NCBI GenBank assembly: GCA_002914805.1
Contig: JXTB01000177.1
Span: forward strand, 193,790 to 257,789
DNA from: Parasponia andersonii
Taxonomy: Eukaryota > Streptophyta > Magnoliopsida > Rosales > Cannabaceae
Reading direction: 5' to 3'
Length of the DNA: 64,000 nucleotides
Shown here: in pieces, positions 1 through 12,900 of the stretch
Position numbering within the stretch: the stretch's first letter is position 1
How the letters are laid out: every line of letters begins with the position of its first letter
Position numbers and translations under genes: made by a program
The notes under the pieces: generated by a model
What the model saw: the letters and a program-made list of their open reading frames with translations, nothing else
Database searches by the model: none
Told to the model about the DNA's origin: nothing

Positions 1-1960
1 ATTTAGGAACTTAGCAAAAAAAAAAAATGATTAAGCACCAATTACAAAGTAATATAGAGGTAATTACAGAAACCTCTTATCAGTTTTAACTAAATTAACA
101 ATCCACATTTAATTTCCGAAAAAGAAAAATCACTCTCTGTAATTTCGGCTTATTAATAAAATCTGTTGGAAAAAAAAAAATTAGCTGAGACTTGTTATAA
201 GTCTGTTCGTAAAAGAAACCAACTCCGAACGAGCTGATCGAATTTGCGTTGAGCAACATGGAGTGGTGTCCATCTAGATTTTTAGAATAATCAAGGTTAA
301 ATTTCACCTACCAAAAGAAATTTGACCTACCGACTATACAAATAATAACATTTTAATGTGAAACAACCCTATTTCTTGTCTATAGATAGAAGAAAGCAAG
401 ATGAAGAGAGGGTTGGACATGAAAAATACTCGACAGAGAAATAATAGAAATACGATTTATTGTTTTAGAAATCTCTTATTTTAATGTATTATTTGATTTT
501 CTCTTATTCAAGTGTCTATTATTTGATTTTCTTCACTTTCTTATTCTCGTTGGAAAATTTTTAGTGATAACAATAGTAAAATAAACAGAAGGGACAAAGT
601 TTTGACCAAAGGGTGGATAAAACAAAATGCATTTTCATCTTTTCTTGTTTTTATTTTGACTGGGGTGGAGTCGGTAATAAGAATCAAATTTGATAGGAAG
701 ATTTTGTAATTTTTAGAAACCATAAATCGATTGTCCAAGTTAGCTTAAAATCGAAGAAATTTTTTCGAAAAATAAGATAAACTAATAGAATGTGCCATGC
801 TCGATCTAATACTTTATTTTCCCTATGGAAACTGATCGTGATGAAGAGGACCAAAGCCAAGAGAAGAAAAATCAATCACAAAATAAAAGCAGAATTAGTC
901 TATTCATTCAGAAGAAACAAGATCTGTCGGAATGGAAAACGAGAAATGAAGACTAAAAGTGGTTGCATTACTTGTTTGTGAATAAGTTGAGTGATTGAAT
1001 TCTTAGCCATTGCATTTGTCTTCATTTTCATTGGCAATGAAGCCCCAACTGAGACTTATCTGCCGACGTCACTATCTTGTTTTTATATATTTATATTAAT
1101 TTTACTGCACGCAAATAATTGCAGTGAGAGGACAAGAAAGAGTAAGATAAGAAGCAAATTGGGCAACAACGGACGATAACAGTGTTAGACTGTACTGTAG
1201 AGAATCTGGATTATTATACCAAGCGACATTCTTATCCAGACAGAACGCTGTAAATAAATATTTATCAAAATTGCGTTGAGGCTGAAAATAAATATTTATC
1301 GAAACGTTAGGTCTATGGTAAATTATGCGAAACTCGGCGTAAATTTTAGGGGAATTACTTATTAATATTAGTGCGTATTCTTCAGATGTTGTACATTACC
1401 AGTGGATATGCTCTACTACGTATGTATAATCATGGTGACCTTATCACTTTACAAGTCGTGATATAGCACATTACCTCATGTGGTATTAGATAACTTAAAA
1501 GTGTTCCTCCCCTAAAATTGAAACCGAAAAAAAAAAAAGAAAAAACAACTATTTTAATAAAGTGTAATAGACCAACCATGCAGGGCTTTCCATATTTCTC
1601 CCAGTGGTAGCAATGAGCTTGCTTGATAATATTTCTATGTTCTATTTCTTGTTTCTACAAGAAAAATAATACTGTGAATAGTTTTTAAATATTGAAATAT
1701 CAACACCATTCATTTCACTTCTAAGAAAAAATAAATACACAAAATATGAAAGACTTACAAAGCAGGCCTTGTATGTCTAAACTATCTCAACAATTGAGAA
1801 TGAACGATCACAACACCTTGCCTTTTATTTTCCCTAACAAGTTCTCCGAGTAATTTCAATATTCGGAAATCTTTGGGAGACGAGAAACTCAACAAATTGC
1901 TAGGCAGGTCCCCCTGAAAAAATCAATCCCAAACCTCATGATTGCTAACCCTACGATATT

Positions 1961-2010
<50 letters not shown>

Positions 2011-2400
2011 TCGTTGTTGTAAGCATTCTACAATGCAGACCCTCAATATAGGCATGCGTAAACTATTTATTTCATTATGCTAATGATAATTTCTTGAACC
2101 TATTGAGCACAGATAATTACGAGTATTAAAAATAATATATACAAAAAATAACACCAACAAAAATCGGCCAAAGCTTCTAACTCAGAATATAAAAATTAGA
2201 TTCCAAAGTACATGAACTGGGAATCTCTACGAAGGAAGATCCAATTTCTAGAAGACAGAGAAGAAAACTAAAATAAAAGATGGAATTATAAAATAAGGCT
2301 CTCTTTCAGAACAAAAATAGGCTAAGTTCTGATCATGCTTATAGTTATAGCAGCAAAACCATTACAATTGCTCATCTAACACTCATACCTGCTTAAAGTT
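1..2400. other. Intergenic, AT-rich, no gene seen
   Basis: No reading frame here has a recognisable domain or plausible exon structure; the short open frames are what AT-rich DNA gives by chance. The stretch contains homopolymer A/T runs and one dinucleotide repeat (listed separately). The right end probably holds the 3' UTR and downstream region of the DAHP synthase gene, which ends on the minus strand at 2538. Confidence 0.6.
1965..2008. repeat. (AT)n microsatellite
   Basis: About 22 uninterrupted AT dinucleotides, downstream of the DAHP synthase gene. Likely length-polymorphic; no function inferred. Confidence 0.95.
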
Positions 2401-2537
2401 TTAACCAGTTATCATGCGGTGAAAACCCATTTCAGACTTATTGGATCAACTCTATACTGGTGGTGAATAGATGTCAAAGTATAAATTAAAAGGTTACTTA
2501 CATTAAAATAAATAGACTTTCTTAAAATGATAACATC

Positions 2538-5500
2538 CTACAATCCAGCCGAGGCCAGAGAGTTCCCTGACCTGAGCCTTCTCTTTCGCAGCCGCTCGGC
2601 AATATTGAAGGCGAGCTCCAGTGACTGGGAAGCGTTGAGCCTCGGGTCGCAGTGGGAGTGATAGCGTGAACTTAGATCATTATAAGTTATAGTTCTTGAG
2701 CCTCCGACACATTCTGTCACATTTTGCCCTGTCATTTCTAGATGAACACCTCCTGGGTAGCTTCCTTCTTGATCGTGCACATCGAAGAAGGCCCTTACCT
2801 CATTCTATCAACAAAATACAATGAAGATTATACCAATCTTGTTGTAGTTAAAAATTGCAGGAAAATGGAAAATTTCAATTACAGAAAGAAAGAGACAAAA
2901 GCTTCAGATGTTTAGAGCTGGGTGTCTAAAATTCAACATCACAGAATGTGAAACAGATTTAGAGAAGGGGAGAACACACAAAAACAACAGGAAAATTAAC
3001 TCATTTTGCTGACTGCCTTACTCTAGTTTAGTTAAAGGTATAATTTGAGTAATTATTTTTTCCACCAGAAACATATCACTAGGCATACTTATAATTGAGA
3101 CGAAGCTAAAGGATCCAGTTGATCAGGGAAACCCAAAGAGTAATAATACTCATCTAAAGTTACTCCATCAAAAACTTTACATAATCTGAGGACACTTCTA
3201 AATGGTCCAATATCATGATGTTACCAAGTGGGTCAAAGGAGTATTCTAATGTCAAAGCATTCAAAAGCAATTAAAATAAACACACCAAATTATTGTTGAA
3301 GTACATTTCCAAAGATGACTATGTATTACACGTCAAGATTATCACATTCTAGTCAATTGATCATTGCAAAAGTTTAAAAATTGTCAAGGATTAAAACTAA
3401 CAAGAAATTCAGATCGAAGTGAGAAAGCCCCCAAAAATGCATTGATGGATAGTCCTTCTCTTTTATTTCTTGTTGGATATGTTTTGTTGGTCAATTTAAG
3501 ATTTTTCACATTTACACAGGAACTATGTAATAATTAACCTGATTTAAGCAGTCGAGGTCGAAAAATAACAGACCTTGTCAGAAGCAGAATCAAAGCAATC
3601 AACAAATAAGGTTGATATAAATAATATGGAATTAAGATTATGGCATAACTCATACCCTGATTGCATCGAAAGAACGGGTTTTGAGTCCACAAGGAGCTTT
3701 GATTGTGTTCCCATGCATGGGATCACTAACCCAAGTGACAATCTGACCTGCTCTACGGACTGCCCTGATAAGATGAGGAAGCTTCACTCTCAGGTTTTCA
3801 GCTCCCATTCTCACAATCACTGTAATTCTGCCTGCCTTGTTATTGGGGTTTAAAATCTCAACGAGCTTAACAAGTTCATTTGGATCCATCTTATCGCTCA
3901 CCTGCATTACATTCATGTTTATTCTAAGCTTTACTTTTCAAATAATAGGTTGATGTGTATGACACATCAGAGTTCCAAACCAAGAATCAGTGATAGAGGA
4001 AAAATTATTGTGTGAAAGAACAAATAGCAGCAAAAGAAACTCGGGTCAAATCAATTAAACAAATGTCATCAAAAAATCTGCTACGATTTTTTTTCACCAA
4101 AAAAAAAACAAAAGAATCTAGTTCAAGTGTATTCTGAAGTATAACATTCAGATTTCAGATACCTTGATGCCAAGGGGATTAGCAACTCCTCTCAAAAACT
4201 CGACGTGGGCACCATCTAGTTGGCGGGTGCGTTCCCCAACCCAAAGCATGTGAGCAGAACAGTCGTAATACAGCCCAGAAGTAGAATCTTCCCTAGTAAG
4301 TGCTTGCTCATAAGGCAGAAGCAAGCACTCATGAGACGTCCAGAATTCTGTTGTCATCATAATCGGGTGGTCAAGAGTAAGTCCAGCAGCAGCCATGAAC
4401 CCAAGGGCCTCATCAACCCGATGAGCCAGTTCACGGTACCTGTTGAGGAACTCCAAAAGCACTGTTAAGCCTCAAACATCCCATAAACTAGAATCAAAAT
4501 TTACCCCGTTAAGTACTACAGGTGGCACAAGCCAACCCATCTTAAGGCATTAATGGAGCAACATACATGATCTTCGCTACAATCATCTTAAATCCAAACA
4601 TATAATATGAAGACACAAATTCCATGCTATAGTCAATAAATATTACAAAATTTTGAACGCAAAAACAAATTGCTAGTGCACCTTATCTGCAAACTGTTAC
4701 AACTGATGAAGCAAAGTGGCTCATATCAACTAGTGCTTTTAAGCAACATATTATTAAGCCCGGTCATCTTAAATAAAGTAACAAAGTTTACTAAAATTCT
4801 GTTTGTGGTCTGGTATAAATCATGGGCACCCTGATAAAAATAGGTAACCACCCAACAGAAATCCAACTCGAGACATGAAGTTCAAAATAATCTGTCTACT
4901 AGAAAACAAAACAGTAACGGTAATTCAGGATGGTACGTGACAATACATTTAATCCTTTGTCCGAAAAAGTAGAAAAATAGAAAAGGTAGGGATAAGATGA
5001 GAAAAATGAGATATTGGGGTGTTTAAACTTAAATTGACAGACAAATTAGATGGAATAAAACAATTGAAAGAATAGCTAAAACTGGGATCCAAGCAATTCT
5101 TCAATCCAATCTGAAAAGACTAAAGTATGGATAAAAGAAAGTGTTTTGTTTTCACTACTGAGCACATTTTTCCCTCACTTTGACTTGTTTTTCATTTTGC
5201 CCTTTACATTGTGAAAGTTGCCACATTTTGTTATTCCTATATTCCTTCAATGCTACCAAATATGGCCTAAGCAACAATAACAAAGTTTCAAACAAGAACA
5301 AAGAAACAATACACCTTACCTATCTCCTTGCTCACTATGTTCCGTGAAATCTAGATTCCAGTGTGTGACCCTCTGCATAGCTGCATAACCTCCAGTGGCA
5401 AATGCCCTCAGGAGGTTCAACGTTGCAGCAGATTGCGTATAGGCTCTAATCATTCGATGAGGGTCCGGAACTCTTGATTTTTCATCAAATGTATCACCAT

Positions 5501-6511
5501 TAATATTGTCACCTCTGTAACTAGGAAGCTTCACTCCGTCCCTGTCCTCAAATGGATCTGATCTTGGCTTCGCAAACTGACCGGCCATTCTTCCCACCTA
5601 CATAATCCCATCCCAATGTCCAATTCAGAGTAATGGAATAATCAAAACAAAAAGAAATAATAGCGAAAGTAGAACACATAACAATAATTCCAGCTTGCGG
5701 TTAGCCTCTTTGATCTACTACCATTATCATAAACCATACCAAACAATATTTCCATCTTCAATTAGCCACATATTTCATAATCCAAAATCACAAACTACCC
5801 CAATAATAATTTAAGGAACATTAAACACCATATATAAAACATCGGAAAAAATCTAATTGTTTCAAATAATCATGGCAACAATTTCGAATATTCCAATTCG
5901 ATTCCGAATTCGACCACGCACACAATTTTTCAAAGATTAAACCTGGTTGGTGCATAACAATATACAAAATGAATAAAAGTAATATATAAAAAAAAAATCG
6001 AAAAATTAAAGACCTTGACAATGGGCATTTGGCCACCGAACATTAGCACCACACTCATCTGAAGAAGAACCCTAAAAGTGTCCCTTATGTTATTGGCATT
6101 GAATTCCTTGAAGCTCTCAGCACAATCCCCGCCCTGAAGCAGGAACGCCTTCCCCATGGCAGCCTGGCCGAGCTTCTCCTCGAGGCTCCGAGCCTCACCA
6201 GCGAAGACGATCGGGGGGAACGTCTCTAGGGTTTTGAGGACCGAATCGAGCTCGGGCTTATCCGGGTATTCGGGTAGCTGGAGGGCCTTCTTCGCCTTCC
6301 AGCCGTCGATGGTCCATGATCTGGAGGGGACCGGAGCAGCCTGAGACGTTGATTTGGATGACTTTGAGGGGTCAGCGGCGTGGACGGCCGAGATGGGGTT
6401 TCGGCTAATTGGGAAGCTAGGAAGGCGGGAATGGAGATGGGGGTTGCGCGGTTTAGGGGTCTGAGGGTTGAGAAGGGATTTGGAGATGGGACTCGTCGAT
6501 GCGAAAGCCAT
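2538..6511 (-). CDS. Plastid class II DAHP synthase (3-deoxy-D-arabino-heptulosonate 7-phosphate synthase), 5 coding exons
   Basis: Catalyses phosphoenolpyruvate + erythrose 4-phosphate to DAHP, the first step of the shikimate pathway, in plastids. Coding exons in transcript order: 6511-6014, 5597-5320, 4439-4163, 3901-3656, 2804-2538. All introns have GT...AG ends and phases join cleanly to 521 codons plus stop, close to the usual plant length. Residues 1 to about 50 are rich in Ser, Pro and Arg without acidic clusters, as in a chloroplast transit peptide. The body carries class II signatures: GGDCAES at 127-133, whose Cys130 is a metal ligand in the family, then [14 protein letters not shown] in exon 2, and [29 protein letters not shown] and [12 protein letters not shown] further on. 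The start is the first ATG before the transit-like stretch. Plant DHS paralogues differ in feedback control and I cannot tell which this is. No sign of damage. Family call from motif recognition, splice sites read by eye. Confidence 0.96.
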
Positions 6512-6601
6512 AACGGACAGACGAAGGAACTCAGTACTGAGTCACAGAGAGAGAACTCTGGAAGAAGAAGAAGAGGAAAAACAAAGACTAGATTGTAAGT
6601 A

Positions 6602-6650
6602 AATAAATATATATATATATATATATACATATTAATATATTAATATATAT
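6602..6650. repeat. AT dinucleotide tract upstream of DAHP synthase
   Basis: Run of AT/TA repeats about 90-140 bases upstream of the start codon of the minus-strand DAHP synthase gene. It lies where a core promoter or 5' UTR would be, so a TATA element may be hidden in it, but it cannot be told apart from the repeat itself. Confidence 0.8.
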
Positions 6651-8197
6651 GCGAATGGATTTGGCTTATGATTATGACGGTTGGTTGAACGAGATTATTA
6701 TATGATGAGAGAGAGTGAGATATTTTAGCAGAGAAGAGAACAGATAAAATAGTAGTCCAGTGACGATGACTGACGAGATTATCCCATGGGACCCACATTT
6801 AGCATATCCATCTTAATTCCGTATTATGGTATCAGTCCATCTATGACAATTCATTATTATTATTACAAGAAAGACGGGAGAGAGAGAAATTAAGTCCTCG
6901 ATTCCAACATACCAAGAAAGAAATACACAACTCAAGCTGAAGTATTTAAATAAACGGTCTAGATCTGATTTCTTTTCCTCTTGACGGTCAAGATCAAGTT
7001 GTGTGTGCATACATATTTAGAAAGAGTAGCGACCTGCCTGTCAATTCGTATTAACGGATCGGGTACGCGTTGTAGCAATATTTATGTACAAGAGTATATA
7101 CTTTAATCTGAACTTTTTTGTCTTTTAAATAATTGTGTCAAAAATTTAAAAAATTTTAATTCAGACGCTGACTTGTTAATAAATTGGTTGACAGCATAAA
7201 GTATTTATTCGAATAAATTTTGACCTCAGGTTAACTCACAGGCTTCGTTGATATGTTTAATCTAAATTAGTTAAAATATATATTTTTTTAATAATTTTAG
7301 CATAAATTCATATGATTTTAAAATATTAATATTTATTAAAAATAAATTAAAATCATATAAAATTTTAATTTATGTACATAATAAAATTTTAAAAATATAT
7401 TAATATTTTTAAATAGATATTACATAATTATAAATGAATTGAATCGAAATTGATATGTACATAATTATAAATCATTTTATTAAACCAATTATTACAAATC
7501 AGTTTCAACATTGATAGATCAACCCAAACTCAATTTGTTTAATAAATAAGTTCGTAGATTCAACTTCATTTTGACCCATATCCATTTAAAATAAATCCAA
7601 AACCACTAAATATGAGTTTTGAGTGGTATAACATCAGTGTTTGGTGTTAGTCACTAATGAAACCATAGCATTGCTCATTTAGGAATCTACAACCAAAACG
7701 ACAGCCAATGTCCTCATAGGTGACGTTGACTTATGAAATTAGTCAACATTGGGATGACGAGTTTGAAAAACAAATTAAAAAAAGAACTCGTGATTTGTTG
7801 GATAATTATGTGCATTTATAAATAAAAATGATACAGAGTGGTTCAACCTAATTACAAAAGCTTACGTTCACTGAGTTTATTTTATTGACTTTGATAGATT
7901 ACAAAGAATTTGGAGCATGATTGCTTGTATATTTTTCGTGTTTGTCAATTCTAGTGATGAACCTCATTAATAGATTTTCAGGTAGTAAGGGTTTGCTATT
8001 TCCTCTTAGGCAGCCGATTCTTATCAGGTATAAAACTTCATTATTAGGTGGTGCATGGAAGTGATTGCTTTTAACTCTAGAAACGATGGTTGTCTAAGTA
8101 TTGCGTTGAACATAGATAAGCCGTCTTCTAGATGTTTTATACTATTATTCAAATATTTATTAGATTCAATAATTTTAGTTATATAAGACTGCGAATT
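6651..8197. other. Intergenic, AT-rich; includes DAHP synthase upstream region
   Basis: No coding signal. The first few hundred bases are the probable promoter of the minus-strand DAHP synthase gene, but no cis element stands out. An imperfect inverted repeat of about 20 bases per arm occurs at 7301-7374, in very AT-rich sequence where this can arise by chance. Confidence 0.5.
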
Positions 8198-8366
8198 CTA
8201 ATTTTTGTACTAAATTTTTTGTACCAAATAAATGTGATATATGAGTTGTCAATATTTAATTAATGTGTTAAAATTTACCACAAATAGATTAAATATTATC
8301 ACTAATCAAATGGTGATAAATCACATACCACATGCGTTAGTATTAAAAATTTAGTACAAAAATTAG
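8198..8366. mobile_element. MITE with perfect 22-bp terminal inverted repeats
   Basis: The left arm (8198-8219) and the right arm (8345-8366) are exact reverse complements over 22 bases, starting CTAATTTTTGTAC and ending with its complement. The 169-bp unit has no coding capacity. Each arm contains a TA one base in from its outer end, which fits a TA target duplication of a Stowaway/Tc1-mariner-type element, but the superfamily is uncertain because no longer flanking duplication is visible. Confidence 0.7.
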
Positions 8367-9901
8367 TACTTTAAGCATTATTCATTTTAGTAATTCCCTT
8401 AATGCTCTTGGTATATCATTTGCCAACATAAATTTGCTGAACAAATTGCTTACGAGTCTTACTAGAACATATAAAATCAAAGTACAAGATGTCGAAACAA
8501 GAGACCTCGTAAAATAATCTATATAAGAACTCATCGATTCACTCATGATACATGATATTTTGATGAAAGAAATTTTGATGAAAGAAATGAGGAATTGGCA
8601 AATTGACAATATAGAAATGGAAAGCCATACCTAAAATTTTTATTTGCAAAATAATTTGAGCAACCTTTGTTTTTACATTGAACATCCTATACGATGGCCG
8701 CTCAATGTTAAGTGGAAGATAGTCATTTTAGTGATAAGTCTCTCATCCCACTCCATTAATAAAGCTTCAACTTCTTGTAGAACAAAAATGGTTTACGGGG
8801 TGGTGTATTTTCATTGATGAACAATATTTTTGAAAGAATTTTTAGATGGGATTGGAGGTATGAATCTTATGGGAATTAGAGAAAAATTAGGATTTCTAAT
8901 TGCCAATATAATGGAGTGTGACTACTAAGAGGAACGGTAAAATAATAAAAATAATAATAATTTAAAGGGTATATAATTATATATTTTAGTCTTTTCATAT
9001 AAGGATAAATTTGCAATAAATAATATGAGAAAAAACGGGTGCATTTATAGCATTTGGGGTGCGAATTTAATCCCCATAAAAAAAGAATATATATGTTCAT
9101 AAGATCAAAAAGGATAGGGCTATTAAACCCTACCCTCAAAAGTGAGGTATTTTTGTACAACCCTAAAACTAAATAAAAAAATTTGCTGCTTGGACCCAAA
9201 AAAAAATGTAATGCTCAAATTAAAAAGTACGTTTATACAAAGTCAAATGGATAACAAAACCATTTTAAAAGGATAACAAAATAATTAAGCACAAATAGTA
9301 TTTGTTTACTCCTTAAGAGTTAGGAGTAAATAAGAGATTATTCTTATAAATTAGAGGGGGAAAAAAAAACGGGAGGGGGGGTGTTTGGAGCTCTATCTGC
9401 ACCAAATTAAACAACATTAAGCCAAATATTGTTGCCCGAAAAAAAAAGGTAGAAGAAGAAGACGACTAAACAGATGTCTGAAATTATCCTCCACAAGTGA
9501 CAATTGAACTGAACCACAAAACCTTATTAAACATTCCCATCTTCGCTACTTTCTATATGAAACATCAACAGCCAATGTGAATCAAAGTGTGACTCAATAC
9601 CAGAGATAAGTACAAATATCGGCCTGTCCTCACTGATCACAAAGAGTATGGCATTAAAAAGATGCAAAGGAGTTTCTTCTCGAATACTTTAAATAAGATA
9701 TATAGAGAAGTCATAATAGCTGGTGCAAGTTCATTCTTCATCTTGACAAAAGGCTTAATCCACACGTAAATGTAATTATCCTCGTCAAACCTAAGATGCA
9801 ATAATTCCATTGACAAAAAAAAAAAAGAAACTTTTTGAATCACATCCCTGAGAAGGAAGGAAATACATCTTCGATGCCTACGCTTCAGCAAAATTGAAGA
9901 T
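8367..9901. other. Intergenic; right part likely 3' UTR of the poly(A)-binding protein gene
   Basis: No coding signal. The last few hundred bases before 9902 are downstream of the minus-strand poly(A)-binding protein stop codon and probably include its 3' UTR. A G-rich tract sits near 9356-9380. Confidence 0.45.
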
Positions 9902-12900
9902 TTAGAAGTAGGGGCTGTAACGCATAGGCATTCTCATTCTTGGAACCTTTCTGCAACAAAAGCCATAGAGAAAACAAAATGTGGAACATTAAGACACAAC
10001 AGGGGCCGGTATTTGATTAGAATATTGGAAAAGGAAATGTCCTAGAATCATACCCATATCCGTATGGGGAGTACATAAACGGAGGAGCTACAAAAGGGCC
10101 CCTTGAACGGAAGCCCATAGCGGGATTAGGTCGACGTGCACGAAATTGCTTCATCCCAGGTATATTAGTCCGTTTTGCAGAAACCTTAAAGAATTAAAAA
10201 GGCTTATGCCGATGAAAAGTAAACTAAACAGACAAAAAAAAAAAAAAAAACAAACACGCTCACGAGCACAACTAAAGGATACATGGTTCCAACACTCTAA
10301 AATTTTAAGGAAATGAAAAAAGAAATGCTGTAACCTTTAATTGGCGGCCATGTAGCTCAGATTCATTCAGAAGGATTGCCTCTTGCACAGCTTCCACTTC
10401 AAGGAATTCCACATAAGCATAACCCTTTGGTTGGCCAAACTTGTCAGTGCGAATTGTGATTCTGTTCACCGTCCCACATGACTGGAAATGCTGCTGCACT
10501 TCCTCAGAAGTACATGCATAATCCACCTGCATATCCATTTTATGCAAGGAATATTAATTCATGGTAAAATAACAACCAAGTCTTATCAGCCAAAAAGAAG
10601 AAAAACCAAAGACTCAAAAATAATCAATTAACAAACTCCCAGCAGCAGAAAATAAAAATAAACAAGCAAATCAGCTGTTCCATAGCTTGCAAAGAACCGA
10701 AAGCAACCAAAAGAAATGAAAAGGAGAAGAATAGGAGGTTAATCTGCTACAACAAAATTGGAGGTTTCAACAATAAAAGCAGCAACTAAATACAATAGCT
10801 GCTACATGCATCAAGATAGAGCAAAAAAACTAAACTATCAATTAACAGTTAAAAAACTCAGGAGTTTCTTCTCAGCTACCATCCTTGTATTAAACTCACA
10901 AGAACTGTTCTTGATAGCAAAAGGTATTTCAAGCCAAAATACAAGCTACTACATCTATAAAATGATGAAAGAGCAAGTAGGAACATAGTTCAGTATCAAT
11001 TCATGTAAATTTCAAGGGCAAAATAATATTACATCTTCGTCAACGCACATTTATGAAATAGGTCAAATTTTCCAGTCCCAAAAATAGCATGCTAAATTCA
11101 ACATGGTAGAAGGTGATCAATAGAAACTAGCTGTCTGAAAGCTATACTTTTGACATATTATCATGTGTCAATATATACACATGTGTGTGTGTGTGTGTAT
11201 CATAGCAGAGTCCGAACAAAATTTGGGAGACCACATCTAACCCAAAGTTCAACTAGAATTCGCCAAGAAATATACACTATTAAAATGAAATTCGACAGTG
11301 TCTCTGTAAACACATATCTAACTCATAGAACTGATGTTTCTTGATTGCTTCCACTTTAACTTTTTGTTGATAGAGTTCTCTCAATTTTAAAAAACCATCA
11401 CAAGCAAATAAGACAGAACCAAGTATATCACGTGGTTTCCCCAGATTTGTCTCCTCAAATGCATGCTACCGATAATTAGTTTCCCGATCCTTGACAACAA
11501 GGAAAGAAAATACCGGCCAACTATAATGTATTTTAGAAACTAGTAACGATTATCAGTAATATGGTTAATTTAATTCATTATTTGCTAACACTTCAACAAA
11601 AACATTAATAAGAATCACTACAAATGGGGGGTAGGTTGAATGGTTAAGCCCACGGTTTGCTCCCATGAGGTCTAAAATTTGATTCCCTCATTGGTAACTA
11701 CCTAGCCATCCGCTAAAGTTCCTTGCCTTCAAAAGATTGTAGAGCTTAGCAAGAGGACCACATCAAAAAAAGAATAGTAAGAGTCCACTAGGAAGATGTC
11801 AAATTCCTGGGCGTCCAAAGTAGAGAAGAGAGAGAGAGAGAGAGAGACAAGAGACCCCTCACCATGAGCGAAAAAATGTATCTAAGAATCCCCTGAGCTT
11901 TATTCACCATCAAAAGTGCTTGCCTTTACAAGTGAGAGAGAGTCTTCAATGCACACTTGGCTTCTTACTTGATTGATCTTGATTATGAAACCTTCATCAT
12001 ATTACTCCCTTTGTTCATCTCGGTCTAAGAACTTCGGTCAATGACAAAGTTACTTACATTCTAGTTTAAACCTTGGTTTATGCTTTCCCTTTATACTATA
12101 AATTGTTTAAGATTCGTCCCCTAGTTTTCTCATGAATTCTCTCTATTATCTAGCTAATTATTTGTAAAATTAAAATAGGTTTAAATCTTTCCTAAATAAT
12201 AATTCTTTGCATCTTATCTTTGCACTTTCATAGTTTTTCTTGGAACATTCCATAATCTTTGCATCTTATCTCTTTTCTTCCTTTCTTTTCTTTTCTTATT
12301 GTTTTTTTTTCCCCTTCCCCCTAAACTCCCTCCTTTGTTTTACTTAACTTTTCTAGTTTTTTTTTTTTTCAACTTCATTTTATGTTTAAGATATTTCCCA
12401 TCCAAGCATTAGGTTATTCGAAAACTCAAATGAAGCCTGACCTGCCATCATATTCAAACACAAGAATATGAGATGTCAAACCAGATTCTAAAGCGTAAGG
12501 GACACCCTTTAGATGCATACTAATTACCCAACTCAAGACATAAGATGGAAAATGCTCTTATAAATCAATGAAGAGAACACATGTGCTACTTACAATATCT
12601 CAAAATAAAATACTAAAAAGGTCACCACTCACCAACAAGCTGGTCAGTCCCCAAAACAAACTTTAGTCATAGTTTAAGGATCAATCAAAGGATTAATTCA
12701 AAAATTTAACAAATCAATTGGTCCAATGGTCGTAATATGATCTTAGAAACCTTCATTAGGAAAGTGACTAGAAATTGCAGCAGCCAGCCAAAATGAACTG
12801 GCTGCAAACATGGAGACTGGTCCAATGATGGGGCACATTGATCTAACAATGGGCCATCCTTGATAAAAATGAGGGAACTTCCAAAACCCAAATTATGGAA

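Noticed and set aside
6226-6630. Overlapping open frames in and opposite DAHP synthase exon 1
   Set aside because: They are alternate-frame or antisense shadows of the GC-richer coding exon.
7301-7374. Hairpin-forming inverted repeat
   Set aside because: Imperfect and made almost only of A and T; no flanking duplication, so not called a MITE.
11626-11775. tRNA gene
   Set aside because: The A- and B-box-like words are present but no cloverleaf arms pair; a SINE-like insert fits better.
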